Source: Acinetobacter rathckeae (GTDB lineage Bacteria > Pseudomonadota > Gammaproteobacteria > Pseudomonadales > Moraxellaceae). Taken from it: a stretch of 64,000 nucleotides of DNA. The stretch spans positions 1 to 64,000 of the forward strand of contig NZ_VTDO01000004.1 in NCBI RefSeq assembly GCF_015627125.1. The letters run 5' to 3'. Made by a program: the position numbers and the translations under genes. Shown here in pieces: positions 1 to 8,585 of this stretch. Each line of letters begins with the position of its first letter. Position 1 is the stretch's first letter. The notes beneath the pieces were generated by a model. It saw only the letters and a program-made list of their open reading frames with translations, searched no databases and was not told the origin of the DNA.

Positions 1-3000
1 TTAGGTGCAGATGGTAGTCTGAAAGCAGGGAATACCAGCTTAAATAACGATGGTATAAAAACCACAGATGCCAATGGTAATGTAGCGACCTTAACAGGTT
101 CAGGTACAAATATTAAGGGTACAGATGGTGCTACTGCAAACTACGGTTTAGGTGGTACAAGCCTAAAAGATGCAGCAGGGAATACCACAGTAACCACAGC
201 TGCAGGTAACTTGTTAACAGATGCCAAAGGCAATACCAGCAACCTCACTGCGGCAGGGACAGAAGTTACAGCAACAGATGGCAATGGTAAGGTAACCGCT
301 CAAGCAGTGTATGGAGCAGATGGCTTCAAGATTGTGGGTGGCCCAAGCGTAACCAAAGATGGTATTAATGCGGCCAACACTGTGATTAGCAATGTTGCAG
401 ATGGTACTGCGGCAACAGATGCGGCGACCAAAGGTCAGCTTGATGCGGTTAGCAGTAGTTTAACCAATGCAGGGCTTAACTTTGCTGCCAACAGTGGTAA
501 CACGATCGCTAAGAAACTGGGTGAAACCTTAACCATTAAAGGCACAGGTGAAAAAGCGGATAGCGAATACAGTACTGCGAATGTAAAAACTACTACAGAC
601 AGTGATGGCAACCTACTGGTGGGGCTAGATAAAAACTCAAGCTTTGATAGCTTAACAGTAGGTAATACTTCGATTAGTAATACAGGGTTAACGATTTTGA
701 ATGGCCCGAGTATTACAACATCTGGTATTAATGCTGCTGGTACAAAAGTGAGTAATGTTGCAGATGCAACTGAAGACAAAGATGCTATAAATTTAAGTCA
801 GTTGACTGCAGCAATCAAAAATAATATTACTGGTGTGACAGATGCATCTGGTCAAGCCGTCAATATTAGCAATCAAGTGGTCAACACAAATCTGAATAAT
901 AGCAATACAGATTCACTATTTTTGACTTATGACAATAGTGGCCAAGAAACCACAGATCGATTGACTATTTCACAAACTGTGCAGAAGATGAATACTGAAG
1001 GGGTGAAATACGCACATACTAATGGTGAACATACTAAAGGATCCATTGGTACTACAGATGATTCAAGTGCAGGTGGAACAGCCTCTACAGCAGTTGGTGT
1101 GAATGCAATTGTGGCAGATGGTGCAAATAGCAGTATTGCACTTGGTCATAATACTTTGGCAAATAGTGCAGCGACGAATTCGGTTGCAATTGGTCAAGGT
1201 TCAACGGTTTCAGGTGCATCATCTGTTGCGATTGGTGATAGTTCTACTGCTTCGGGTACACAGTCGATCAGTATTGGTACAGGAAACACTGTATCTGGTA
1301 ATAACTCAGGTGCTTTTGGTGACCCAAGTACAGTGACTGGCAATGAAAGCTACGTATTAGGTAACAATAATACGGTATCAACAGATAACACTTTTGTTGT
1401 GGGTAATAATGTGACGCAAACTACAGCAGGATCTGTGGTGTTGGGTACAGGTTCGGGTACATCGAATGCAGGTCAAGTTCAAGGTTATGATGTTCTCACA
1501 AAACAAGCATCATCTGAAACAAGCCCAACTTGGCAGTCTACAACGGGCTCTGTTGCGGTTGGTGATGGTTCTACAGTAACACGCCAAATTACAGGTTTAG
1601 CTGCAGGTTATGAAGACACCGATGCAGTGAATGTGGCACAGCTTAAATCTGTAAATACGAAGGTTGATGCAGGTACAGCTTCAGTTGCCAATATTCTAGG
1701 TGGTGGTGCTGTTGTAAATGGCAATGGTTCAATTACCAACCCAACTTACACAGTTGCTGGCGGTAGTCAAAATACCATTGCAGATGCCTTAAATGCACTT
1801 GATAATGCGGTACAAAATGCAGATGGTTCAGCTGTGAAAGCGAAGACTACAGTATCTGCTGGACAAAATGTTACAGTTGCATCATCAACAAACACAGATG
1901 GTAGTACCAACTATGAAGTAGCTACAGCCAAAGATTTGGTTGCAGACAGTCTAACTACAGGTAATACCACGGTGAGCAATAGCGGTGTGCAGGTCGGTTC
2001 AAATGTGTCATTAAGCTCAAATGGTTTAACCATTGTGAATGGCCCAAGTGTAACCACCAGCGGTATTGATGCTGCAGGTACGAAAGTGACCAATGTTGCA
2101 GCGGGTACAGTAGATACAGATGCTGTGAATAAAGGCCAACTCGACTCTGCAATTAGTAATGTTTCAAGTGGCGTGAATAACTTAGCAAACAATGCAGTGC
2201 AATATGATAAAAATGCCGATGGTACAGTCAATAAAGACAAAATCACTTTAGGTAGTGGTAGTAACGGTACAACCATTACCAATGTGGCTAATGGTACAGT
2301 TGCTGCAGGTTCTAAAGATGCAGTGAATGGTGGTCAGCTTGCTGGTGTATCAAACAGTGTTGCGAATGTGATTGGTGGTAATGCAACAGTGAATGCTGAT
2401 GGTACAGTCAGCACAAGTAACATTGGTGGTACAGGTCAAAGCACCATTAGTGATGCGATCGCGAGCGTCAATACTGCAGCAACTCAAGCAAAATCTACCG
2501 TTAGTTCAGGCAATAACGTTGTAGTGACCAGCAGTAAAAACACAGATGGCAGTACTAACTATCAAGTAGCAACAGCAGACAACCTGAATGTAAGCAGTGT
2601 GAAAACAGGTCAGCTAAGTGTAGGTAGTGTCTCTGTAGATAGCACAGGCATTAATGCAGGTAGTCAAAAAGTGACTAATGTTGCATCAGGCACAGTGGCT
2701 GCAAGTTCTAAAGATGCTGTGAATGCAGGTCAGCTTTATACTGCAAACAGTAACCTTGCAACCTATCTCGGTGGTGGATCGACGGTAGATAGTAGTACTG
2801 GTCAAGTTACAGCACCTAGCTATAGTGTAGCAGGTAGTGCCTACAACAACTTAGGTGATGCACTGACTGCTGTAGACAACCGTGTAGGTAATGTCGAAAA
2901 CAACTTAAATCAAGCCTTTGCATATACAAATAATCGTATAAACAAGCTTGAGGATAAATTGTCTGCAGGTATTGCCGCAACTGCTGCATTAGAAAATGCA

Positions 3001-3183
3001 CCATATGTTCCAGGTAAATGGACCTATGCTGCAGGTGCATCGTATTACAATAATCAAGGTGCTGTCGGTGCAACCCTTAGACGTACAGCAGATAATGGTC
3101 GTTGGTCAATGACAGGTGGTGTGGCCGGTGGTAACACAGGTTCACCATTATTCCGTGTTGGTATTAGTGGTGTGATTGATTAA
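1..3183 (+). CDS. ata: Trimeric autotransporter adhesin (Ata/YadA-like), 5' end cut by window
   Basis: Surface adhesin of the type Vc secretion family: three chains form an outer-membrane barrel that carries a long fibrous passenger. The frame is open from the first base, so the N-terminus lies outside; 1060 residues are visible. A YadA-head block of SVAIG-like repeats lies at about residues 360-490. Several neck/stalk motifs of the form ITGLAAGYEDTDAVNVAQLK or KVTNVAxGTxxxDAVNxGQL recur between residues 125 and 920. The last ~75 residues are the YadA anchor, preceded by a short coiled coil (NLNQAFAYTNNRINKLEDKL) and ending in aromatic/hydrophobic beta strands. Gly/Thr/Ser/Asn-rich composition is normal for the family. 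tpgA follows after 74 bases, as in other Acinetobacter. The symbol assumes the Acinetobacter Ata/AtaA lineage; the missing N-terminus prevents certainty. Confidence 0.93.
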   Translation, partial: LGADGSLKAGNTSLNNDGIKTTDANGNVATLTGSGTNIKGTDGATANYGLGGTSLKDAAGNTTVTTAAGNLLTDAKGNTSNLTAAGTEVTATDGNGKVTAQAVYGADGFKIVGGPSVTKDGINAANTVISNVADGTAATDAATKGQLDAVSSSLTNAGLNFAANSGNTIAKKLGETLTIKGTGEKADSEYSTANVKTTTDSDGNLLVGLDKNSSFDSLTVGNTSISNTGLTILNGPSITTSGINAAGTKVSNVADATEDKDAINLSQLTAAIKNNITGVTDASGQAVNISNQVVNTNLNNSNTDSLFLTYDNSGQETTDRLTISQTVQKMNTEGVKYAHTNGEHTKGSIGTTDDSSAGGTASTAVGVNAIVADGANSSIALGHNTLANSAATNSVAIGQGSTVSGASSVAIGDSSTASGTQSISIGTGNTVSGNNSGAFGDPSTVTGNESYVLGNNNTVSTDNTFVVGNNVTQTTAGSVVLGTGSGTSNAGQVQGYDVLTKQASSETSPTWQSTTGSVAVGDGSTVTRQITGLAAGYEDTDAVNVAQLKSVNTKVDAGTASVANILGGGAVVNGNGSITNPTYTVAGGSQNTIADALNALDNAVQNADGSAVKAKTTVSAGQNVTVASSTNTDGSTNYEVATAKDLVADSLTTGNTTVSNSGVQVGSNVSLSSNGLTIVNGPSVTTSGIDAAGTKVTNVAAGTVDTDAVNKGQLDSAISNVSSGVNNLANNAVQYDKNADGTVNKDKITLGSGSNGTTITNVANGTVAAGSKDAVNGGQLAGVSNSVANVIGGNATVNADGTVSTSNIGGTGQSTISDAIASVNTAATQAKSTVSSGNNVVVTSSKNTDGSTNYQVATADNLNVSSVKTGQLSVGSVSVDSTGINAGSQKVTNVASGTVAASSKDAVNAGQLYTANSNLATYLGGGSTVDSSTGQVTAPSYSVAGSAYNNLGDALTAVDNRVGNVENNLNQAFAYTNNRINKLEDKLSAGIAATAALENAPYVPGKWTYAAGASYYNNQGAVGATLRRTADNGRWSMTGGVAGGNTGSPLFRVGISGVID

Positions 3184-3202
3184 TTTCAAAACCAATATGT
3201 TC

Positions 3203-3229
3203 GAGGAAGGTGTAAGTTGCATCTTCCTC
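3203..3229 (+). other. Intercistronic hairpin between adhesin gene and tpgA
   Basis: GAGGAAGGTG (3203-3212) pairs with CATCTTCCTC (3220-3229): a 10-bp stem with one G-U pair and a 7-base loop, 20 bases after the adhesin stop. Only a weak T-rich tail follows, so it may be an attenuator or an mRNA-stabilising hairpin that sets the adhesin/TpgA ratio. The role is inferred. Confidence 0.5.
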
Positions 3230-3257
3230 TTAATTCAACATTTTGAGAGTAATATAA

Positions 3258-4058
3258 ATGAAAATGACATCAAAAAAACAATGTGGTTTGACGCTCTTAC
3301 TTGGCTGTATACTTACAACGGCTCATGTCTATGCAGAAACTTCAGAGGTTAGTTTTCCAGACATAAGCAAAAGCTATTTAAAGCAAGTACAACGCTATAC
3401 TTATGCAACAGTTGCTAACTTAGATACAGGTTTGACCAAAGACCAATACCGTCATATTTTGGGTAATCCACAATTTAATGAAGGTATATTCTTTGTAAAA
3501 ACATGGAACTATGTTTTAGATATACATAAGCCAAATAGTAATGACTATAAGCGTTGTCAGCTTCGTATTGACTTTGATAAGCATAATATCGGTGAACGCT
3601 TGTCATGGAAAGGTGAAGAATGTCAGGGGTTAATGGATTGGGGCGTAAATAATACGGTTGTACCTGTTCCTGTACCCGTGATTGTTCCTGAAGTAAAAGC
3701 ACCTCAACAGGCTTATGTGTTGTTTGCATATGACAAATCAGATGCGAAAGCCATAGAGCAAACATCTTTACCCTTACAAGAGATTGCAACGGCCATTACA
3801 AAATCATCTGCAAAAGATGTAACAATTACAGGTTACACCGACCCAATCGGTAGCTATAGTTATAACCAAAAACTTTCTAAAGAGCGTGCCTATACTGTGG
3901 CACAACAGCTTGTGAGTTTAGGTGTAAGTCAAAATGTGATTAATGTTGCAGCCGAAAGTAAAACGTCTCGTTTTGAACAGTGTAAAGGTGAGCAAAGACA
4001 ACACTTAAATATAAGTTGTAATGCACCTAACCGCCGCGTGGTGATTGACTGGAAATAA
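3258..4058 (+). CDS. tpgA: TpgA-like periplasmic peptidoglycan-anchoring partner of the adhesin
   Basis: A 266-residue secreted protein with a signal peptide of ~27 residues ending ...TTAHVYA-ET. Residues ~36-105 resemble the SmpA/OmlA (BamE) fold ([17 protein letters not shown], then a WNYVLDI strand). A Val/Pro-rich linker near 136-150 leads to an OmpA C-terminal peptidoglycan-binding domain at ~150-266, with [20 protein letters not shown] carrying the Asp and Arg used to bind diaminopimelate. This two-domain architecture next to a trimeric autotransporter is that of TpgA, described in Acinetobacter sp. Tol 5 as forming a complex with AtaA and peptidoglycan. It is co-directional with the adhesin and probably co-transcribed. 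A terminator follows directly. Role by homology and position; confidence is high. Confidence 0.88.
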   Translation: MKMTSKKQCGLTLLLGCILTTAHVYAETSEVSFPDISKSYLKQVQRYTYATVANLDTGLTKDQYRHILGNPQFNEGIFFVKTWNYVLDIHKPNSNDYKRCQLRIDFDKHNIGERLSWKGEECQGLMDWGVNNTVVPVPVPVIVPEVKAPQQAYVLFAYDKSDAKAIEQTSLPLQEIATAITKSSAKDVTITGYTDPIGSYSYNQKLSKERAYTVAQQLVSLGVSQNVINVAAESKTSRFEQCKGEQRQHLNISCNAPNRRVVIDWK

Positions 4059-4070
4059 GTTAATTGTATT

Positions 4071-4102
4071 AAAAAGCACCCAAATATAGGGTGCTTTTTT
4101 TT
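4071..4102 (+). terminator. Rho-independent terminator after tpgA
   Basis: AAAGCACCC, loop AAATATA, GGGTGCTTT followed by a run of T; begins 12 bases after the tpgA stop codon. Confidence 0.9.
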
Positions 4103-4618
4103 CATATAAAAAAGATTCATAGTACTAACAATAAATATTCATATAAGTTTTGTGCAGTATTGGGGCAGTATGCTCTTTTTTAGCTTTTAGAAAATACAAC
4201 TGTTCTATAGAATGGAACACAAGACATTAAATTGAATAAATGAGAATATCGGCGCTTTATCCGAGACCACCGCAGCTCATTAACTCTTAGATTTTGAGAA
4301 TACGCCTTTAAGTTTAACCCACTTAAAGTTGGCTTTAATGATGAAAGCTCACCCGACCTATCTTTTTAGGTATTGCTTCTTCCAATATGCGTGATTTTCA
4401 ATATCGACCATGACACGCCAATGCACGCAGTACCCTCATTTTGCTGAATTGTAGTTCAGTACAGGTATTGTAAATGCATTGAGCATGACCAGATATTTAT
4501 TCTGATTCAGACTCACTTCATAGTATGATGGTGCATTATTTGACTATATTTCATACTTACAGAAGTATTATTTAGCCAGAGATTGTGACCATCTCAAGCA
4601 TACATTTGGAAAAAACAC
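4103..4618 (+). other. Long leader/intergenic region upstream of ilvD
   Basis: About 515 bases without a convincing gene. It holds short dyads: GCCTTTAAG/CTTAAAGTTGGC around 4310-4335 and ACCT/AGGT around 4357-4372. A TTGACT hexamer at ~4540 could be a -35 element. No Leu/Ile/Val-rich leader peptide of the classical ilv attenuation type is visible. It may be a structured 5' leader or an unrecognised small RNA. Confidence 0.35.
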
Positions 4619-6448
4619 ATGCCAGATTATCGTTCAAAAACATCAACACATGGAAGAAATATGGCTGGAGCACGTGGCTTATGGCGTGCAACAGGTATGA
4701 AAGACGACGACTTTGGTAAACCAATTATTGCCGTTGTTAACTCATTTACTCAGTTTGTACCGGGCCATGTGCACCTCAAAGACCTAGGTCAACTGGTTGC
4801 TAGACAAATTGAAGCATCTGGCGGTGTTGCAAAAGAATTTAACACCATTGCAGTAGATGATGGTATTGCGATGGGGCATGATGGCATGCTGTACTCATTG
4901 CCATCACGTGATTTGATTGCAGACTCAGTAGAATATATGGTGAGTGCCCATTGTGCCGATGCCATGGTATGTATTTCTAACTGTGACAAAATCACCCCAG
5001 GTATGCTCATGGCTTCTATGCGTCTGAACATTCCTGTAGTTTTTGTATCTGGCGGCCCAATGGAAGCGGGTAAAGTCAAATTCCGTGGAAATGAAAAAGC
5101 GATTGATCTTGTCGATGCCATGATTGTGGCAGCAGATGAAAGTTATACAGACGAAGAAGTCAAAGAATTTGAACGTTCTGCATGTCCAACCTGTGGTTCA
5201 TGTTCAGGTATGTTTACAGCCAACTCAATGAACTGTTTAACAGAAGCGCTTGGTTTATCTTTACCGGGCAATGGTTCAATTGTGGCAACCCACGCCAACC
5301 GTGAAAAACTCTTTTTACGTGCAGGTGAGTTGATTGTTGAATTAGCAAAACGCCACTATGAGCAAGATGATTATAGCATCTTACCGCGCTCAATTGCGAC
5401 TAAAGCTGCTTTTGAAAATGCCATGACACTTGATGTGTCTATGGGTGGTTCAACCAATACAGTATTACACTTATTGGCAGCGGCAAGTGAAGCAGGCGTA
5501 GATTTTACTATGGCTGATATTGACCGTATCTCTCGTCATGTACCTGTCTTGTGTAAAGTTGCTCCTGCAAAACAAGACGTTCACATGGAAGACGTACACC
5601 GTGCAGGTGGCATCATGGCCATTTTAGGTGAGCTTGCACGTGCTAATTTATTAAACACCGATGTGAGTACGGTACACGAAAAAACTTTAGCCGATGCCAT
5701 TAACAAGTGGGATATTATTTCTACTGAAAATGCAGACATCTACGAGTTCTATCGTTCATCACCAGGTGGTATACCTACGCAAACTGCTTTTTCACAAAAC
5801 CGCTATTATTCAACACTCGATGGCAACCGTGAAACAGGTGTGATTCGTAACGCAGCCAATGCATTTTCACAAGATGGTGGCCTTGCTGTACTGTTCGGTA
5901 ATATTGCTCTCGATGGCTGTATTGTAAAAACAGCAGGGGTTGATGATTCAATCTTGAAATTTACAGGGCAAGCGCGTGTATTTGAAAGCCAAGATGCTGC
6001 TGTTGATGCCATTTTAAACTTGCGTATTAAAGCCGGCGATATTGTGGTGATTCGCTACGAAGGCCCACGTGGTGGACCAGGCATGCAAGAAATGTTGTAC
6101 CCAACCAGTTACTTAAAATCGAAAGGTTTAGGTAAAGAATGTGCGCTTATTACAGATGGCCGTTTCTCGGGTGGTTCATCAGGCTTATCGATTGGTCACA
6201 TTTCACCAGAAGCGGCAGAAGGCGGTGCGATTGGCTTAGTCGAAGATGGCGATATCATTGATATTGATATTCCAAACCGTACGATGAATGTACGTGTTGA
6301 TGATGAAACATTGGCAGCACGCCGTGTGGTTCAAGAGCAACACGGTTGGCAGCCTAAAGAAGAGCGTCCTCGTAAAGTATCGAAAGCACTTAAAATTTAT
6401 GCACAACATACCACCAGTGCAGCAAAAGGTGCGGTACGTACTTTGTAA
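4619..6448 (+). CDS. ilvD: Dihydroxy-acid dehydratase
   Basis: Catalyses the dehydration of 2,3-dihydroxy-isovalerate and 2,3-dihydroxy-3-methylvalerate to the 2-keto acids in valine/isoleucine synthesis; cytoplasmic Fe-S enzyme. The 609-residue length matches the family (E. coli ~616). IlvD/Edd signatures are present: [14 protein letters not shown] with Cys122, and [19 protein letters not shown] near 194-212, which supply the cluster cysteines. The C-terminal [23 protein letters not shown] block is intact. A GGAAAA stretch precedes the ATG. No other ilv gene is adjacent, so the gene is transcribed alone, behind an unusually long leader. Confidence 0.97.
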   Translation: MPDYRSKTSTHGRNMAGARGLWRATGMKDDDFGKPIIAVVNSFTQFVPGHVHLKDLGQLVARQIEASGGVAKEFNTIAVDDGIAMGHDGMLYSLPSRDLIADSVEYMVSAHCADAMVCISNCDKITPGMLMASMRLNIPVVFVSGGPMEAGKVKFRGNEKAIDLVDAMIVAADESYTDEEVKEFERSACPTCGSCSGMFTANSMNCLTEALGLSLPGNGSIVATHANREKLFLRAGELIVELAKRHYEQDDYSILPRSIATKAAFENAMTLDVSMGGSTNTVLHLLAAASEAGVDFTMADIDRISRHVPVLCKVAPAKQDVHMEDVHRAGGIMAILGELARANLLNTDVSTVHEKTLADAINKWDIISTENADIYEFYRSSPGGIPTQTAFSQNRYYSTLDGNRETGVIRNAANAFSQDGGLAVLFGNIALDGCIVKTAGVDDSILKFTGQARVFESQDAAVDAILNLRIKAGDIVVIRYEGPRGGPGMQEMLYPTSYLKSKGLGKECALITDGRFSGGSSGLSIGHISPEAAEGGAIGLVEDGDIIDIDIPNRTMNVRVDDETLAARRVVQEQHGWQPKEERPRKVSKALKIYAQHTTSAAKGAVRTL

Positions 6449-6459
6449 AATTGAAGATA

Positions 6460-6493
6460 TTGCCATGACGTTGCACAGCCTGCGTCATGGCAA
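6460..6493 (+). other. Perfect 11-bp hairpin downstream of ilvD
   Basis: TTGCCATGACG (6460-6470) and CGTCATGGCAA (6483-6493) with a 12-base loop, starting 11 bases after the ilvD stop. There is no clear T tract, so it is either a weak terminator or a 3'-end protecting hairpin. Confidence 0.5.
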
Positions 6494-6665
6494 CTTAAAT
6501 CTTGTTACCATGATAACCAATAAAAACAATCTTAATAAAAAATGATAATTTAGCGTGAAATCCCGCAAAGCCCCGCTTATTTTTTGTTAAACTGATGCAT
6601 CATCAGTTGTTAACCATTTTTGTGTATAACAACGCAACACAGATTTCTCAATAGAGGCTTAAGTA

Positions 6666-7955
6666 ATGTCTTTTTTCCGCCGATGGTTTGACCCTGTTCG
6701 ATCAAGGCTCTTTTATCAACAGCCCAAACGCCAAGATGTGCTATCGATAGAACAAGGACTGAGCATACACTTACGCCTAGATGACGTGTATAGTTACCTG
6801 ATTGTGCAGCAACTCACGCAGCTCAATGAAATTTTAAGTGATCAAATTAAGCCGTTAAAGATTATTATTTCGAGCCAAGTGGGCGAGCCACCTAATGGCA
6901 TGAGCCAAGAAAAATGGCAAAAATATGCTTTAAATGATGCAAAAATTTTGGCCAAGCAGCATGGCTTTGGTTATGATGACCAACCTGAATTACCCAATGC
7001 AGATGCATTAAAACAAGCACAGACCATTTTAAAAAATACTCCATTACGTGATGAGCATTTTTTATATTTACTTGAAGATGTCTTCCACATGTTGTGGCAA
7101 CAACAATATGGCAAGTTACGTACCTTGTACGTTATGGCAAGCAGACAGCACCAAGAACAGCAATTCCCAGAGCGTATTTTTAATGATGAACCACTGTTGT
7201 TTAGCTACTTTGAATTTGGTGATCGCCAATACAATGCTGTAGATAACTTATTGCGTTTAACCCGCCGTTTAAAACAACAAAAATTACTCACAGATAACCC
7301 AATCTTTTTGATTAATCACATTGAGTGGCGAGAACATTTGATGGGCGATGCAGAAGACCTTGCCAATATACAGGCCATGCACCCTAAATTAGATTTATAT
7401 TTGGCCTTAGAAGATCCAATCAGTTGGTTATTATTGGCTTATATTAAAGAAGATTTAGCAGACTACTATAATATTCAACTTAATGTGCATCCACTGAGTT
7501 ATCACGGGCGTGATCAATTTGATTGGGCTTTAGCCACCCGTTTGTCTAAACGTGCTGAAGTAGAGTTTACGCCGTTTTGTCGTCCGACAGAAAAGTCGGT
7601 GTTGGACATGGCCAAGCTGTATTATAGCGTTCCAGAAGAGCAGCGTGTAGATGCCATGTATCGCATATTAAAATCTGTTTGGGCAAGAGGAAAAGACCTA
7701 TCTTACAGCCCGCACTTTATGCGTATAAAAGAAAAACTCGCCATAGACCAACTGACAGATTTAGATATTGCACAACAGTTAAAAGACAATGATGCTATTT
7801 GTGCTTCAAAAGATCAGCCCGATTTTCCAGTATTGGTGTTGTCTCTAGATGGTCGAACCTATACTTTTAATAGCTTGTATCGTGTATGGATGATTGAAAG
7901 TATTTTTAATAATATTTTAGAGCAAAAATATCGAGCCAAACCAACAAAATATTAA
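6666..7955 (+). CDS. Tandem thioredoxin-fold protein resembling DsbA-type / HCCA isomerases
   Basis: A 429-residue cytoplasmic protein without signal peptide. Two segments look like the start of 2-hydroxychromene-2-carboxylate isomerase-like (DsbA superfamily) domains: LSIHLRLDDVYSYLIVQQL near residue 33 and KLDLYLALEDPISWLLLAYIK near 242, each followed by an I/L-rich strand (LKIIISSQ; IQLNVHPL). No CxxC is present, so it is not a disulfide oxidoreductase; glutathione-dependent isomerase-like chemistry or a binding role is possible. It stands alone between ilvD and the convergent catalase/ankyrin genes. The substrate is unknown; the family assignment is moderate. Confidence 0.6.
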   Translation: MSFFRRWFDPVRSRLFYQQPKRQDVLSIEQGLSIHLRLDDVYSYLIVQQLTQLNEILSDQIKPLKIIISSQVGEPPNGMSQEKWQKYALNDAKILAKQHGFGYDDQPELPNADALKQAQTILKNTPLRDEHFLYLLEDVFHMLWQQQYGKLRTLYVMASRQHQEQQFPERIFNDEPLLFSYFEFGDRQYNAVDNLLRLTRRLKQQKLLTDNPIFLINHIEWREHLMGDAEDLANIQAMHPKLDLYLALEDPISWLLLAYIKEDLADYYNIQLNVHPLSYHGRDQFDWALATRLSKRAEVEFTPFCRPTEKSVLDMAKLYYSVPEEQRVDAMYRILKSVWARGKDLSYSPHFMRIKEKLAIDQLTDLDIAQQLKDNDAICASKDQPDFPVLVLSLDGRTYTFNSLYRVWMIESIFNNILEQKYRAKPTKY

Positions 7956-7974
7956 GATGAAAGGGGGGAGTGTC

Positions 7975-8511
7975 TTATTTGAACTCACCCTGACTGAGGT
8001 TAGAGACACGATTACCACGATGGTCTTCTAATTGTGTGTTTGCACCACTTTGAATTAAATCATTTAAAATCTCTTTGCGCTGAAATAAAGCAGCATACAT
8101 ACTGGCTGTTTGACCTGCATTATTTTGTTGATTCGGTGAACAGCCCGCATGCATTAAGCGTTTTGCAATTTTAAACTCACCTTTAAAAATTGCCCCCATC
8201 AATGCGGTATTACCACTAATGTCTTGCTGACATGGGTTTGCACCAGCTTCAAGTAAACGCTCTACCATGGCTTTATGACCATGATAGGCCGATAAAATCA
8301 GTGCAGTATGGCCTTTGGCATCGGCAGTATTTAAATTAAAGCCTGCGTGGATAAACTCATTGAGCATTGCCATGTTGCCATCACGTGCGGCATCAAAATA
8401 GTATTGTTGTAAAGTTTCTTGGGTATTTGCAGCAATCTTTGGCGTAGATGCGATGGTCTCTTGAGAGAAGGTGAGGGTAAGGCCCAATAATAGTCCAGAA
8501 ATATATTTCAT
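7975..8511 (-). CDS. Secreted ankyrin-repeat protein, catalase partner (AnkB-like)
   Basis: Starting at the ATG at 8511 gives 178 residues with a signal peptide (MKYISGLLLGLTLTFSQETIAS). An upstream in-frame extension would run through the terminator hairpin at 8532-8563 and is rejected. Four ankyrin repeats of ~33 residues follow (for example DAKGHTALILSAYHGHKAMVERLLEAGANP and DISGNTALMGAIFKGEFKIAKRLMHAGCSP). It lies directly downstream of a secreted catalase. In Pseudomonas aeruginosa the ankyrin gene ankB sits beside katB and is needed for full catalase activity, so a catalase-supporting role in the periplasm is inferred here. Confidence 0.82.
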   Translation of the reverse strand: MKYISGLLLGLTLTFSQETIASTPKIAANTQETLQQYYFDAARDGNMAMLNEFIHAGFNLNTADAKGHTALILSAYHGHKAMVERLLEAGANPCQQDISGNTALMGAIFKGEFKIAKRLMHAGCSPNQQNNAGQTASMYAALFQRKEILNDLIQSGANTQLEDHRGNRVSNLSQGEFK

Positions 8512-8531
8512 ATATGACTCACAAGAATAAG

Positions 8532-8563
8532 AAAAAATGATATGCCCAGAGGTGGGCATATCA
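8532..8563 (-). terminator. Terminator/attenuator between catalase and ankyrin gene
   Basis: Perfect 10-bp stem TGATATGCCC/GGGCATATCA (8538-8547, 8554-8563) with a 6-base loop. Read on the minus strand it is followed at once by six T. It sits 23 bases after the catalase stop, so only read-through or a separate promoter would express the ankyrin gene. Confidence 0.85.
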
Positions 8564-8585
8564 CGAAATCAAGCAAGTTAAAGCC

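Noticed and set aside
435..779. Minus-strand ORFs within the adhesin gene
   Set aside because: Shadows of the repetitive Thr/Ser/Gly-rich coding strand without ribosome sites or recognisable protein features.
4619..4650. Classical ilv attenuation peptide upstream of ilvD
   Set aside because: Short frames in the leader contain no runs of Leu, Ile or Val codons.
6288..6545. ORF overlapping the ilvD 3' end
   Set aside because: Out-of-frame shadow of ilvD running through the downstream hairpin.
8512..8559. N-terminal extension of the ankyrin protein
   Set aside because: It lies in the terminator hairpin and precedes a perfect signal peptide starting at 8511.
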